Positions 27,501 to 36,517 of a DNA stretch of 64,000 nucleotides are shown piece by piece (within the stretch, counting starts at the first letter, position 1; every line of letters begins with the position of its first letter). The stretch is from the NCBI RefSeq assembly GCF_019443105.1, contig NZ_JAHZIJ010000024.1, positions 1 through 64,000 on the forward strand, in the 5' to 3' direction. The notes beneath the pieces are model-generated. The model did not search any database and was not told where the DNA came from. It saw nothing but the letters and a program-made list of their open reading frames with translations. This stretch comes from Paenibacillus oenotherae. GTDB taxonomy: Bacteria > Bacillota > Bacilli > Paenibacillales > Paenibacillaceae. A program made the translations under genes and the position numbers.

Positions 27501-28067
27501 CAGATGCTGGCAGATGAGATAGCCAAGCGCAAGGCGGATATGGAGGGCCATGAGGCGGTGCCGGAGAAAGAAGTGAGCACGGTTATCGATATGAGCATCG
27601 ATGCTTACTTGCCCTCAGCTTATATTTACGATAGCATACAGAAGATAGAGATATATAAAAAGGTGGCGGCGATAAGATCGTTCGAGGAAGCGGATGATCT
27701 TAGAGAGGAACTGGTCGATCGATTCGGCGATTTGCCGCAGTCGGTAGACAATCTGTTGGCAGTAGCCCGCTTGAAGGTGTTCGGAGCGATATGCGGAATT
27801 GAGCAGATTAGCGGACGCAGCGACGATATTATCGTGCGTTTCGCAGAGCGCGAGAAGCAGCGCATGGACACGAAGAAGGTGGATCAGCTCTGTCTGCAAT
27901 TCGAGAATCGGTTCAAGCGTTCAACCGGCAATGAGCCATGCCCTCTGATTCAACTGCGAGGAAAGGGCATTACAATGGAGCAGAAGCTTGAGCTGCTGGA
28001 ACGGTTCTTGACTCACATTAGAGATACTAACCATTCGAAAGGGGAATTACAGGATGTTGCGCACTAA
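24540..28067 (+). CDS. mfd: Transcription-repair coupling factor Mfd
   Basis: A 1175-residue DNA translocase that removes stalled RNA polymerase and recruits UvrA. The N-terminal UvrB-homology region includes VRGGIVDVYPL. The RNA-polymerase-interacting domain begins near KVGDYVVHQNHGIGKYMGI. The superfamily 2 motor has GDVGYGKTEVAVRAA (Walker A), DEEQRFGV (motif II), TATPIPRTLHM (motif III), and QLRGRVGRS (motif VI). The C-terminal TRCF domain closes it. The start is TTG 24540 with GAGGTG about 10 bp upstream. It overlaps the next gene by 14 bp. Confidence 0.96.
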   Translation: MKALLEAYAADTDFQSVLSGIQKGMREQLVSGLAGSSRQVMIAALVRELARPIVVVTHNMFAAQKIAEDLAECLNPDEVLLYPANELVAAEAAISSPETLAQRMDVLIQLSQGFRGVVVVPFSGVRRYLPVRGAMAGARIELRVGETLPMESFLQQMVGLGYTRVDKVENKGEMSVRGGIVDVYPLTTIHPFRIEWFDDDIDSIRTFDPIEQRSIDKLDHYVVPPCQELAADAPRFASAAQHASELLEQQLLKMTDRSAKDRLRADIGAEIEQLRQHQYFPEIYKYISLLYPERQTLFDYLAQDTLLIYDEPTRLIETGKQLERDEAEWATHLLQNGKSLPGFVLACPSDDVLYHRPFQTVFLSLFLRQIPHTQPQNILNVVSRAMQNFHGQMNVLKAEMERWRKSGANVMMMAGNAERMDRMRRVLYDYGIEPPVLIEGNLQSGFELPSIHLVVITEGEMFSQKQRKARRVDKKLDNAERIKSYTELKVGDYVVHQNHGIGKYMGIGTLEIAGIHKDYIHIMYAGGDKLSVPIEQIDMIQKYVGSEEKDPKVYKLGGSDWVRAKNKARSSVQDIADDLIKLYAERQATTGFAFGADTTYQQEFEAMFPYDETRDQMRAIEEIKKDMQIARPMDRLLCGDVGYGKTEVAVRAAFKAAIEGKQVAILVPTTILAQQHYETFKERFSEFPFNIQVLSRFRSKKEQNDTIKGIKAGTVDVVIGTHRLLSQDIIFKDLGLLIVDEEQRFGVSHKEKLKRLKTNVDVLTLTATPIPRTLHMSMLGVRDLSVIETPPENRFPVQTYVVEYSPSLVREAIERELARGGQVYYLYNRVQGITQMAEQINMLVPDARVAVGHGQMSEQELEKTILDFLDGESDVLVSTSIIETGVDIPNVNTLIVHDADKMGLSQLYQLRGRVGRSNRIAYAYFTYQRDKVLTEVAEKRLQSIKEFTELGSGFKIAMRDLSIRGAGNLLGAEQHGFIASVGFDLYSQMLADEIAKRKADMEGHEAVPEKEVSTVIDMSIDAYLPSAYIYDSIQKIEIYKKVAAIRSFEEADDLREELVDRFGDLPQSVDNLLAVARLKVFGAICGIEQISGRSDDIIVRFAEREKQRMDTKKVDQLCLQFENRFKRSTGNEPCPLIQLRGKGITMEQKLELLERFLTHIRDTNHSKGELQDVAH

Positions 28068-29082
28068 CTTTTGGAAGAAGGGGATCCTGCTTACGCTGGC
28101 AGCTCTTCTTATCGTCGTGCTTGCGACGGGATGCGGCAAGAAAGACGAAGGAGAGGTCATCGCGACCTATAAGGACGGAACAGTAACACAGGTGGAATTC
28201 GACAAGTATCTGGCATTCTTCAGTATTCTTCAGCCAGGTTCAGAGATGTATTTCACAATTCCGCAATTCAAGGAGCAGCTTCTTAATCAGTATATCGGCT
28301 ACAAAGTGCTGAACAGCCGTCTTGGAGATAAGAAGGATGAAGAGATTGAAAAAGAAATTAGCGGCTTCTACACGGAATTCGAGAAGCAGCGTGCAGCGAA
28401 TGAAGAGCTGAAGAAGAAAGTGGAAGAATCGAACCTGTCCGGTGACGACATGAAAAATTTCTACAAAATGGTCATCAGCGTGACGAAGGATCAGGATAGC
28501 AAAATTTCAGATGATGATGTGAAGAAGCAATACGAGAAAGCCAAGGCTGAATTCAGTATTGTAAGTGTTCGTCATGTTCTGGTGAAAACAACCGAGAGAG
28601 AAACCGGCGCAGAAGTGCGCAAGGATGAAGAGGCGCTGAAAATCGCCAAGGAAGTGAAAAGCAAGCTGGAAGCGAACGGCGACTGGAATGCGATCGCCAA
28701 GCAATATTCGGAAGATCCAGGCTCCAAGGATAATGGCGGTCTGTATGAGGATGTAGAAGCCCGCAATTGGACACCGGAATTCAAAGAAGCTTCCCTCAAG
28801 CAAGAGATTGGAAAAATCGGCGATCCGGTTAAATCGTCGGATGGTTACCACGTAATTAAAGTAGAGAAGCGCGTAGAACAAGCGTTTGATAAATTGTCTC
28901 AAGAAGCGAAGAACAGCCTGAGACAGGCAATTGCTTCAGAGAGAATGAACGAGTTCATGACGAAGGAGCTTCCAGGTCTGATTGAAAAGATCAATCTGCC
29001 GAAAGAAGAAGCGCCTGCAACGGATGATGCGGCCAAAGACAATACGGGCAAGACGGATGAGAAGGCTGAAGAGACGAAATAA
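28054..29082 (+). CDS. PrsA-like parvulin peptidyl-prolyl isomerase lipoprotein
   Basis: A 342-residue membrane-anchored foldase. The signal peptide with lipobox ends at about residue 25-26 (VLATGC), where Cys would be lipid-modified. A SurA-like N-terminal region follows (VTQVEFDKYLAFF...). Then comes a complete parvulin domain (about 170-272: VSVRHVLVKTTER, KQYSEDPGSKDNGGLYEDV, GDPVKSSDGYHVIKVEKR) and an Asp/Lys/Glu tail. It helps secreted proteins fold outside the membrane. The start overlaps mfd, so it is probably co-transcribed with it. B. subtilis has spoVT after mfd instead. Confidence 0.9.
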   Translation: MLRTNFWKKGILLTLAALLIVVLATGCGKKDEGEVIATYKDGTVTQVEFDKYLAFFSILQPGSEMYFTIPQFKEQLLNQYIGYKVLNSRLGDKKDEEIEKEISGFYTEFEKQRAANEELKKKVEESNLSGDDMKNFYKMVISVTKDQDSKISDDDVKKQYEKAKAEFSIVSVRHVLVKTTERETGAEVRKDEEALKIAKEVKSKLEANGDWNAIAKQYSEDPGSKDNGGLYEDVEARNWTPEFKEASLKQEIGKIGDPVKSSDGYHVIKVEKRVEQAFDKLSQEAKNSLRQAIASERMNEFMTKELPGLIEKINLPKEEAPATDDAAKDNTGKTDEKAEETK

Positions 29083-29136
29083 TTCACGATTCAGCAGGAT
29101 AACAAGCAAGATAAGCGGGACAAGCAAGGCAAGTAG

Positions 29137-29179
29137 GACAAGCCCTCCGGGTAATCGGAACGGCTTGTCTTCTTTTTTA
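29137..29179 (+). terminator. Terminator after the foldase gene
   Basis: GACAAGCC (137-144) pairs with GGCTTGTC (162-169), with an inner CCG/CGG, followed by TTCTTTTTT. Confidence 0.8.
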
Positions 29180-29256
29180 TCAATGAGATGATTGCTGTGC
29201 ATATGAAGGGTAATAGTGAGTGGATAAGAAGAATGCCATTGAAGGAGGAAGGCTGC

Positions 29257-30306
29257 ATGAAGGAAAGGTTGTTGTATGTCGGCTCTTACGCTGCGAAGGA
29301 TGAAGAAGGGATAACAGGGTATCGGTTTCAATATGATGAAGGCAAGCTGGAGAAGCGGTTCGGGATGGCGGGTATCGCTAATCCTTCATTCTTGACACTG
29401 AACAGTGATAGGACGCGTTTATATGCGGTTAGCGAAGCGTCTGATGGCGATGGAATTGTCGCAAGCTTCGCTATTCACGAGAGCAGCGGAGAGCTTATTC
29501 TGCTTAATAAGCGCACAACGTATGGTTCCGCGCCCTGTCATGTGATGCTTGACGGGGAGGAGGAATTCCTTGTCGTTACGAACTATCTCGGCGGCAATGT
29601 GGTGTTATATCGCGTAGAAAAGGATGGCTCCATTGGGCCTATTGCTGACAATGTCGCCCACGAAGGCCATGGTCCCCGAAGCGACCGTCAGGAGAAGGCG
29701 CACCCTCATTCCTCTATCATGGATCCATCTAACCGCTATGTGATTGTGGCCGATCTCGGAATCGACAAGCTCGTGCATTATCGGCTTGATCGCGAAGCGG
29801 GAAAGCTGATCCTTCACAGGGAGACGGTGACCGCTTCAGGAGCAGGGCCGCGTCATCTTGCTTTTCATTCCGGCGGCAGGCTTCTCTATGTGCTGAATGA
29901 ACTCGACTGTACGGTTGCTGTCTATTCATTCCGTGCTGAGGATTCTGAGCTTGTAAGGATACAGATCATCTCAGCGCTGCCAGAATCCTTCGATGGTGAG
30001 AATACAAGCGCAGATATCCATGTGACGGGATGTGGCCGTTATCTCTATGCTTCTAATCGCGGGCATGACAGTATTGTAGTGTATCGAATCGATGACGAGG
30101 GGCTGTTGGCCTTGGTGGAGCACGTGCCAAGCGGCGGGCGGATACCGCGAAATTTCGCCCTTGCACCGGATGATCAATTTCTGCTTGCTGCTAACCAGGA
30201 TACCCATGAGGTCGTTGTGTTTCGCATTGATCCGGAAACAGGGCGACTGCTGGAGACGAGTCACATTATTAATGGGGCGGCGCCCGTGTGTATTCAATTC
30301 GTTTAA
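29257..30306 (+). CDS. Lactonase-family beta-propeller, probable 6-phosphogluconolactonase
   Basis: A 349-residue seven-bladed propeller of the Lactonase/YbhE-YkgB family. Recognisable blade motifs include LLYVGSYA, NPSFLTLNSDRTRLYAVSE, HGPRSDRQEKAHPHS, GPRHLAFHSGGRLLYVLNEL and ADIHVTGCGRYLYASNRGHDS, with conserved His/Arg in the central channel. In E. coli Pgl and B. subtilis YkgB this fold hydrolyses 6-phosphogluconolactone. Substrate assignment is by family only. I chose ATG 29257 because GAAGGAGG lies 7 bp upstream; the frame is open from 29188. Confidence 0.85.
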   Translation: MKERLLYVGSYAAKDEEGITGYRFQYDEGKLEKRFGMAGIANPSFLTLNSDRTRLYAVSEASDGDGIVASFAIHESSGELILLNKRTTYGSAPCHVMLDGEEEFLVVTNYLGGNVVLYRVEKDGSIGPIADNVAHEGHGPRSDRQEKAHPHSSIMDPSNRYVIVADLGIDKLVHYRLDREAGKLILHRETVTASGAGPRHLAFHSGGRLLYVLNELDCTVAVYSFRAEDSELVRIQIISALPESFDGENTSADIHVTGCGRYLYASNRGHDSIVVYRIDDEGLLALVEHVPSGGRIPRNFALAPDDQFLLAANQDTHEVVVFRIDPETGRLLETSHIINGAAPVCIQFV

Positions 30307-30456
30307 GATGGAGGCAGAGTCGTCTAAGCCTCCGAAACCCACTTTGTAGTGGCAGGCTGTTGAAATACCCGACCGCTGTCATACAGCGCAGCACCGCTCT
30401 GGCATCTGCGAGCACGGTGCGAACACCTCCGGTGCAGCGGAGCGTGCCCATAAACG

Positions 30457-30650
30457 GCGAACATGCCTGCGAAAATGCAGGCTTTCTCTCGTTCTGGATA
30501 GCTAAAATTGAAATGCCTGCCAAAGTGCAGGCATTTTTCTGTTTTTTGCCCCTATCAATCATTTCCGCTGCATATTCCTGCATGATCGCAGGCATTCTGC
30601 CTTCCAGGGCTTCTTTTAACCGAAATTCCTGCATCTACGCAGGCTTCCCT
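30457..30650 (+). repeat. CCTGC-hairpin module, copy 3
   Basis: GCGAACATGCCTGCG-n-GCAGGC (about 30457-30482) is followed by AATGCCTGC-n6-GCAGGCATT (30512-30535, then TTTCTG), then ATTCCTGCATGATCGCAGGC (30575-30593), CAGGGCTTCTTTTAACCGAAA and CCTGC-n6-GCAGG (30629-30644). It starts 150 bp after the lactonase stop, in the same direction. The 512-535 hairpin followed by T residues could act as a terminator. Confidence 0.78.
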
Positions 30651-30850
30651 CGTTGTCGTCGGGTCAGTCACTAAAATGAAGCCTCGTCTCCACAGTCCGA
30701 CTATGTTACATATATGTCATATGTGGCGCAGAAAGTTCGTCATTTCAAGACAAAAAGAGACGAAATCCATCATTTATGTTAAGTATATGTTATTTATATC
30801 GATAAAAATAACCGAAGCGCCACTAAAAAACAAGAATATCCACAATTTGA

Positions 30851-30891
30851 TGTAATATATATTGACATGTAAGAGATCGTGAATCTATAAT
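30851..30891 (+). promoter_or_regulatory. urt promoter overlapped by a GlnR/TnrA box
   Basis: TGTAATATATATTGACA (30851-30867) fits the nitrogen box TGTNA-N7-TNACA exactly. Its right end supplies the -35 TTGACA (862-867); TATAAT lies at 886-891, 18 bp away. A box across the -35 suggests GlnR repression under nitrogen excess. The rest of 30660-30850 is A+T-rich and contains a near-palindrome ACATATATGT, without a second clear box. Confidence 0.78.
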
Positions 30892-30966
30892 GAATCAACG
30901 AACAAAGGAGCGCTTGATGTGCGAAACGTTCGGAATAGAGAAAAAAATAGCCTGGGGAGTGGGAGA

Positions 30967-32223
30967 ATGAGAGAAAATGTTTGGAAAAGCCTTTCTTTAC
31001 TACTGGTAGCACTCTGTATTGCATTAGCAGGCTGCAGCAATGACAACAAGGGGTCGACAAGTGAGGGTACAACGGAAACCAGCGGGGCTGGCGGTGGAGA
31101 CGGCGAGATCAAGGTCGGTATCCTCCACTCGCTTAGCGGTACGATGGCGATCAGCGAGGTTTCTGTTAAGGAAGCGGAAATGATGGCGATCGATGAGATT
31201 AATGCCAAAGGGGGCGTGCTTGGGAAAAAGCTCGTGCCTGTCGTTGAGGATGGCGCATCGGACTGGCCGACTTTCGCAGAAAAAGCACGCAAGCTTATAT
31301 CAGAGGACAAAGTTGCAACGGTGTTCGGAGGATGGACCTCCGCAAGCCGCAAAGCAATGCTCCCTGTATTCGAAGAACTGAATGGGCTGCTCTGGTATCC
31401 TGTTCAATATGAAGGCTTGGAGGCATCGCCGAATATCTTCTATACAGGCGCAACGACGAATCAGCAGATCGTTCCGGCAGTGACCTGGCTGCTTGAGAAC
31501 AGAGGGAAGAAATTCTTCCTGCTCGGCTCTGATTATGTGTTCCCTCGTACAGCCAATAAAATTATTAAGGAACAGCTGAAAGCCGAAGGCGGCGAGCTTG
31601 CAGGCGAGGAGTATACCCCGCTGGGCCACACGGATTATGCGACGATTATAAGCAAGATTAAAGCGGCGAAGCCGGATGTCGTCTTCAATACGCTTAACGG
31701 AGACAGCAATGTTGCCTTCTTCAAGCAGCTCAAGGATGCGGGAATTACAGCGAAGGATCTCACTACGCTGTCTGTATCGGTAGCAGAGGAGGAAATTCGC
31801 GGTATTGGCGTCGATGTGCTGGAGGGCCACTTTGCGGCCTGGAACTATTACCAGACGACAGATACGCCGGCGAACAAGACCTTCGTGGAGAACTACAAGA
31901 AGAAGTACGGGGCCGACCGCGTAACGGCGGATCCTATTGAAGCAGGTTATGATGCTGTCTACCTGTGGGCAGCGGCAGTAGAGAAGGCTGGCTCTGTTGA
32001 TGTTGCGAAGGTGAAGGAAGCGGCTAAGGGATTGGAGTGGGACGCGCCTGAAGGCAAAATCAAGATCGACGGCGATAACCAGCATATCTATAAGACGGTT
32101 CGTATCGGCGAGGTGCAGGCAGACGGACAGTTCAAGGAGCTGTGGAACTCCGGTGATCCGGTCAAGCCGGATCCGTATCTGAAGGGATATGAATGGGCGG
32201 GCAGTCTAAGCTCGGGCAACTAA
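30967..32223 (+). CDS. urtA: Urea ABC transporter, substrate-binding lipoprotein UrtA
   Basis: A 418-residue type I periplasmic-fold binding protein. Signal peptide and lipobox at 1-21 (ALAGC). The following [37 protein letters not shown] and [12 protein letters not shown] are typical of UrtA/FmdD; the YPVQYEG motif helps separate UrtA from amino-acid binders. ATG 30967 follows GGGAGTGGGAGA; a GTG at 30919 would precede the signal peptide and is rejected. First gene of urtABCDE, under a probable GlnR-controlled promoter. Confidence 0.93.
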   Translation: MRENVWKSLSLLLVALCIALAGCSNDNKGSTSEGTTETSGAGGGDGEIKVGILHSLSGTMAISEVSVKEAEMMAIDEINAKGGVLGKKLVPVVEDGASDWPTFAEKARKLISEDKVATVFGGWTSASRKAMLPVFEELNGLLWYPVQYEGLEASPNIFYTGATTNQQIVPAVTWLLENRGKKFFLLGSDYVFPRTANKIIKEQLKAEGGELAGEEYTPLGHTDYATIISKIKAAKPDVVFNTLNGDSNVAFFKQLKDAGITAKDLTTLSVSVAEEEIRGIGVDVLEGHFAAWNYYQTTDTPANKTFVENYKKKYGADRVTADPIEAGYDAVYLWAAAVEKAGSVDVAKVKEAAKGLEWDAPEGKIKIDGDNQHIYKTVRIGEVQADGQFKELWNSGDPVKPDPYLKGYEWAGSLSSGN

Positions 32224-32291
32224 AAGGTTAACCTTTCTAGGCAGGTGATGGCAGGGGGAGTATTCGGCGCTTGATACTCGGATACTTCCTC
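32223..32291 (+). promoter_or_regulatory. urtA-urtB intercistronic palindrome and hairpin
   Basis: AAAGGTTAACCTTT (32223-32236) is a perfect 14-bp palindrome overlapping the urtA stop. At 32254-32291 a 13-bp stem (three G-U pairs) closes a 12-nt loop. No T-run follows, so it is not a typical terminator. Such hairpins often protect the upstream message of an abundant binding protein. Confidence 0.65.
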
Positions 32292-32328
32292 TTGTCATAT
32301 CTGAAGCTGTTCTCTCAGGGGTGAAGGT

Positions 32329-33234
32329 ATGGATGTTATAGTGCTTCAACTGTTCAATGGTATTAGCGTCAGCTCCATCTTGCTGCTGATCGCGCTTGGT
32401 CTTGCGATTACGTTCGGACTTATGAAGGTCATTAATATGGCTCACGGAGAGCTGATTATGATTGGCGCCTACTCGGCATATGTCGTCCAGAATCTATTCA
32501 CTTCATATATGCCCTCTTCGATGTTCAATTGGTATTTCGTTGCTGCTATCCCTGTCAGCTTCATCGTAGCATTCCTGATGGGCTTGCTGCTGGAGACGAC
32601 ATTGATTCGTTTCCTGTACGGGCGTCCGCTCGACAGTCTGCTTGCTACATGGGGGATCGGCCTCATGCTGCAGCAGCTTGCACGCACGATCTTCGGAGCG
32701 CCGAACGTCGGCGTGACCAGCCCGTCCTGGCTCAATGGCGGTGTGACAATTATGGGAGATGTCGTTCTGCCATACAAAAGGTTGTTTATTATCGCGCTCG
32801 TCTGTTTGTGCTTGTTCGCGATGTACGTATATATTTACCGCAGTCACTCAGGACGCCGGATGCGGGCTGTCATGCAGAATCGCGAGATGGCCGCATGTCT
32901 TGGCATCTCTACGCGCCGGGTCGATGCGGTGACATTCGCTATCGGCTCCGGCATTGCGGGGATTGCTGGTTGCGCACTCACGCTGATGGGGCCGATCGGG
33001 CCTTCGATTGGCACCTATTACATCGTAGATGCGTTCATGGTTGTTGTGCTGGGCGGTGTCGGCAAGCTGGTTGGAACGGTGTTCGGCGCTTTCGGCATTG
33101 GGATGTCGAATACGCTGTTCGAATACTGGACGACGGCCTCTCTCGGCAAAGTCTTGGTCTTCTTATGCATCGTCGCCTTCCTGCAGTGGAGGCCGATGGG
33201 GCTGATCGCGATGCGTTCACGTTCGCTTGATTAA
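32329..33234 (+). CDS. urtB: Urea ABC transporter permease UrtB
   Basis: A 301-residue LivH-type permease with about eight hydrophobic segments. Landmarks: [20 protein letters not shown] at the start, [14 protein letters not shown] (conserved NMAHGE), and the [20 protein letters not shown] loop near the cytoplasmic coupling region. It forms the translocation path with UrtC. ATG 32329 follows GGGGTGAAGG. The next gene is 22 bp away. Confidence 0.92.
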   Translation: MDVIVLQLFNGISVSSILLLIALGLAITFGLMKVINMAHGELIMIGAYSAYVVQNLFTSYMPSSMFNWYFVAAIPVSFIVAFLMGLLLETTLIRFLYGRPLDSLLATWGIGLMLQQLARTIFGAPNVGVTSPSWLNGGVTIMGDVVLPYKRLFIIALVCLCLFAMYVYIYRSHSGRRMRAVMQNREMAACLGISTRRVDAVTFAIGSGIAGIAGCALTLMGPIGPSIGTYYIVDAFMVVVLGGVGKLVGTVFGAFGIGMSNTLFEYWTTASLGKVLVFLCIVAFLQWRPMGLIAMRSRSLD

Positions 33235-33256
33235 GAGATAAAGGTGGGACTTTAAC

Positions 33257-34348
33257 ATGCATAAGCGATTGATGTCGCCTCAGCGGCTCTGGCTGCTTGC
33301 GGGATATACGGCTGCGGCTGTGGCGCTGTTCTGCGCACCGCTATATTTAAGTGATTTTCGGCTGAATCTGCTTGCCAAGTTTCTCGCTTTCGCCATTGTT
33401 GCGCTGGGTCTTGATCTGATCTGGGGCTATACCGGCATTCTAAGTCTGGGGCACGGGGTATTCTTCGGTCTGGGCGGTTATGCGATGGCGATGTATCTAA
33501 AGCTGGAGGCAAGCGGCGGCCGCCTTCCGGACTTTATGGATTGGAGCGGACTGACCGCGCTGCCGTGGTTCTGGAAGCCGTTCAGCAGCTTCGGCTTTGC
33601 GTTCGCTGCAGGCATACTGCTGCCTGCGCTGCTTGCGCTGGTGCTGGGATATTTTACATTCCGGAATCGGATCCGCGGGGTTTATTTTACGATACTGACC
33701 CAGGCGCTTGTTATCATTACAGTAACGCTGTTTATTGGACAGCAGGCCTACACGGGCGGTACGAATGGCGTAACGGGGTACGGCAAGCTGTTCGGACAAT
33801 CGCTAGCCTCTCCGGAGACGAAGCAGACCCTCTACTGGGTGACCGTTGTTGCGCTTATTGCGGCTTATGTGCTGTGCAGGTTTCTTGTGAAGAGCAGATT
33901 CGGCAAAGTGCTCCGGGCGATCCGCGACGGTGAGAACCGCGTCCGATTCATCGGCTATAATCCTGCTGTCTATCAAATGGTCGCCTTCAGCATATCCGCA
34001 GGATTGGCGGGGCTGGCGGGTATGCTCTTCGTTCTTCATGTAGGCATTATTTCGCCGTCGATGATGGGGATTGTGCCCTCGATAGAGATGGTCCTCTGGG
34101 TGGCAATCGGCGGTCGCGGCACCTTGGTGGGCGCAGCGCTTGGGGCGATTCTGCTCAATTCTGCGAAAAGTGTGTTCAGCGAGTCCTATCCGGACGCCTG
34201 GCTGTTCTTCATGGGGGCGTTGTTCGTTATTGTCGTCGTATTCCTGCCTAAGGGTGCGGCTGGATTGTTCGGGCAATTCAAGTGGCTGAGAAAGGGGAGG
34301 ACGGTGCATGAAGATGGGGATGGAGTCAGCTATCCTGCAGTGCGATGA
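33257..34348 (+). CDS. urtC: Urea ABC transporter permease UrtC
   Basis: A 363-residue LivM-type permease with about ten hydrophobic segments. Signature stretches: [54 protein letters not shown], and the coupling motif [18 protein letters not shown]. It pairs with UrtB. AAGGTGGGA precedes the ATG. Its 3' end overlaps urtD by 41 bp, which suggests tight co-translation. Confidence 0.92.
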   Translation: MHKRLMSPQRLWLLAGYTAAAVALFCAPLYLSDFRLNLLAKFLAFAIVALGLDLIWGYTGILSLGHGVFFGLGGYAMAMYLKLEASGGRLPDFMDWSGLTALPWFWKPFSSFGFAFAAGILLPALLALVLGYFTFRNRIRGVYFTILTQALVIITVTLFIGQQAYTGGTNGVTGYGKLFGQSLASPETKQTLYWVTVVALIAAYVLCRFLVKSRFGKVLRAIRDGENRVRFIGYNPAVYQMVAFSISAGLAGLAGMLFVLHVGIISPSMMGIVPSIEMVLWVAIGGRGTLVGAALGAILLNSAKSVFSESYPDAWLFFMGALFVIVVVFLPKGAAGLFGQFKWLRKGRTVHEDGDGVSYPAVR

Positions 34349-35093
34349 GGTGACGGTCGATTTCGACGGATTCAAGGCTGTTCAAGGGATGAGCTTCCGG
34401 CTTGAGCGGGGGGAGCTGAGATTCCTTATCGGACCCAATGGCGCAGGCAAAACAACGATGCTGGATGTCATCTGCGGCAAGGTGAAGCCGACGGTCGGCA
34501 AAGTGCTGTTCGGCGGCAAGATTGATATTACGCGCAAGAAAGAGCATCAGATTGCCGAGCTTGGCATCGGACGCAAATTCCAGACACCGTCGATCTTCCC
34601 AACGTTAACCGTGTTCGAGAATCTGGAGATTGCCATGCGGCAGAACCGCAGCGTGCTGGCGGCATTGCGGGCAAAGCTGAATGCGGAGGAGCAGGAGCGG
34701 ATTGCAGCGCAGCTGGAGATGATCGGACTTCAGGAGAAGGCTTACTGGAGGGCTGGAGGTCTGTCCCATGGCGAGAAGCAGTGGCTTGAGATCGGGATGA
34801 TGCTGCTGCAGGAGCCGGAAATTCTGCTGCTGGATGAGCCTGTGGCTGGCATGACGGACAATGAGACAGAGAAGACCGGCGAGCTGCTTCGGACAATCAG
34901 CCAGACCCAGTCTATTGTTGTCGTGGAGCATGATATGGAATTTGTCCGCAATTTTGCAAGCAAAGTAACGGTCATGCATGAGGGCAGGCTGCTCAAGGAA
35001 GGCTCGATGGAGGATGTGCAGCGCGATGACCGGGTGGCAGAGGTCTATCTTGGGAAAAGGCGGGATGCTGATGCTGGCCGTTCAACAGCTTGA
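34308..35093 (+). CDS. urtD: Urea ABC transporter ATPase UrtD
   Basis: A 261-residue LivG-type ATPase. Walker A is GPNGAGKTT (about 45-53), the signature is [15 protein letters not shown] (LSHGE being typical of UrtD rather than LSGGQ), Walker B is [11 protein letters not shown], and the switch His is in [13 protein letters not shown] 34308 is preceded by GGGGAGG; ATGs at 34314 and 34320 are also possible. It overlaps urtC upstream and urtE downstream. Confidence 0.93.
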   Translation: MKMGMESAILQCDEVTVDFDGFKAVQGMSFRLERGELRFLIGPNGAGKTTMLDVICGKVKPTVGKVLFGGKIDITRKKEHQIAELGIGRKFQTPSIFPTLTVFENLEIAMRQNRSVLAALRAKLNAEEQERIAAQLEMIGLQEKAYWRAGGLSHGEKQWLEIGMMLLQEPEILLLDEPVAGMTDNETEKTGELLRTISQTQSIVVVEHDMEFVRNFASKVTVMHEGRLLKEGSMEDVQRDDRVAEVYLGKRRDADAGRSTA

Positions 35094-35766
35094 AGCAGGT
35101 TATGGCGAGAGTGTCATACTGCGCAATGTGACGCTTGAGGTGAAGCAGGGAGAGGTGGTCTGTCTGCTCGGGCGCAATGGAGTAGGCAAAACAACACTGA
35201 TGAAGAGCATCATGGGCGTGCTGAAGGCGCGCAAAGGGCGCGTAACCTACTATGGCGATGATCTGACGAAACGAACGCCGGGACAGCGGGCCAAGAGGGG
35301 GATTGGATATGTGCCGCAAGGGCGGGAGATCTTCCCGCAGCTGACGGTGTTCGAGAATTTGCTGCTTGGTCTGGAAGCATCCCCGGAGAAGGGGCGTGTG
35401 GTTCCTGAGTCTGCCATCGCGAAATTTCCGGTGCTGCCAACGATGTATGGACGGCGCGGCGGCGACCTGAGCGGGGGGCAGCAGCAGCAGCTGGCCTTCG
35501 CGAGAGCATTGGCGTCCCAGCCGGAGGTACTGCTGCTCGACGAGCCTTGCGAAGGGATTCAGCCTTCTATTGTGGACGATATCCGGGATGTTATCCGCTC
35601 GATCAAGTCGGACGGCAAGACAGCTATACTGCTCGCGGAGCAAAGCCTGGAGTTCGTGAAGAGTGTTGGCGATTACTTCTACATTCTGGAGAAGGGCTCG
35701 GTAGCATGGGAGGGCAATTGCGAGTCGTTGAGCGATGAGGTCATTCGCCGCTATTTGACGGTCTAA
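35065..35766 (+). CDS. urtE: Urea ABC transporter ATPase UrtE
   Basis: A 233-residue LivF-type ATPase. Walker A is GRNGVGKTT (about 36-44), the signature is LSGGQQQQLAFARAL, Walker B is EVLLLDEPCEGIQPS, and the switch region is ILLAEQSLEFV. I place the start at ATG 35065 (AAAAGGCGGG upstream; 35071 is an alternative) because the protein then begins at the first beta-strand; the longer frame from 34978 belongs to the overlap with urtD. Last gene of the urea uptake operon. No urease gene follows in this window. Confidence 0.92.
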   Translation: MLMLAVQQLEAGYGESVILRNVTLEVKQGEVVCLLGRNGVGKTTLMKSIMGVLKARKGRVTYYGDDLTKRTPGQRAKRGIGYVPQGREIFPQLTVFENLLLGLEASPEKGRVVPESAIAKFPVLPTMYGRRGGDLSGGQQQQLAFARALASQPEVLLLDEPCEGIQPSIVDDIRDVIRSIKSDGKTAILLAEQSLEFVKSVGDYFYILEKGSVAWEGNCESLSDEVIRRYLTV

Positions 35767-35775
35767 CAGGTTGGG

Positions 35776-35830
35776 TGTGTAATAAAACCTGACATACACA
35801 TTGACAAAAGGGAGCAGGGCCCCTGACAAT
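35776..35830 (+). promoter_or_regulatory. cbiM promoter region with inverted-repeat operator
   Basis: TGTGTA and TACACA (35776-35781, 35795-35800) form a perfect inverted repeat 13 bp apart. It directly abuts TTGACA (801-806), with a weak -10 GACAAT (825-830). CAGGGCCCCTG (815-825) is a second small palindrome. The layout suggests a metal-dependent repressor site, possibly NikR-like; no experimental consensus is matched exactly. Confidence 0.45.
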
Positions 35831-35878
35831 TGTAAGAAATAGTGGCATTGGGCCAAGGTTCTTAAGGAGTGGATGTAC

Positions 35879-36517
35879 TTGCACATACCGGACGGATTTC
35901 TCGACGCAAAGGTGTGGATGACGACAACGATAATTGGCGCAGGTGCGGCAGCATACAGCTTGAGGCGGACGAAATTGGCCATGGAGCCTAAGAAAGTGCC
36001 GATGATCGCGCTGATGGGCGCATTTGTGTTTGCGGCGCAGATGATTAATTTCCCGATTGCGGGAGCGACCTCGGGCCATTTTCTGGGCGGGGCACTAACT
36101 TCCATTCTGTTCGGTCCGTGGATCGGGTCAATTATAATGGCAGCCGTTCTCTGCGTTCAGGCGCTTGTGTTCCAGGATGGAGGCATTACAGTATTGGGAG
36201 CCAATGTTCTGTGTACCGGCTTCATAGGCTGTTTTGTCGGCTATGGGGTATACCGTACGGGTATGCTGCTGCTGCGAGGCAGAGGCAGGGCTCTCATAAC
36301 GTTCTTCGCGGCATGGCTGTCTATTGTGGCTGCATCTGCTGGCGTGGCGCTGCTGCTGGCATGGTCAGGGACGTTCGAGCTTGGCCTGGCGCTAAAAGCC
36401 ATGCTTGGCTGGCACAGCTTGATCGGCATTGGCGAGGGTGTTATCACGACACTGGTCACAGGGTACCTGCTTGAGCGAAAGGTATCCGTAGCCAAGGGGG
36501 TGGCGGGCCATGCTTGA
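35879..36517 (+). CDS. cbiM: Nickel/cobalt ECF transporter S-component CbiM/NikM
   Basis: A 212-residue membrane protein with about six hydrophobic segments. In this family the processed N-terminus Met-His2 chelates the metal. The TTG at 35879 gives Met-His-Ile-Pro-Asp-Gly-Phe, placing His at position 2, and lies 9 bp behind AAGGAG. ATG 35873 is only 3 bp from that site and would bury the metal-binding end, so I prefer TTG. Other family marks are PMIALMGAFVFAAQMINFPI and the ATSGHFLGGAL His. Substrate nickel or cobalt cannot be decided from sequence alone. Confidence 0.88.
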   Translation: MHIPDGFLDAKVWMTTTIIGAGAAAYSLRRTKLAMEPKKVPMIALMGAFVFAAQMINFPIAGATSGHFLGGALTSILFGPWIGSIIMAAVLCVQALVFQDGGITVLGANVLCTGFIGCFVGYGVYRTGMLLLRGRGRALITFFAAWLSIVAASAGVALLLAWSGTFELGLALKAMLGWHSLIGIGEGVITTLVTGYLLERKVSVAKGVAGHA

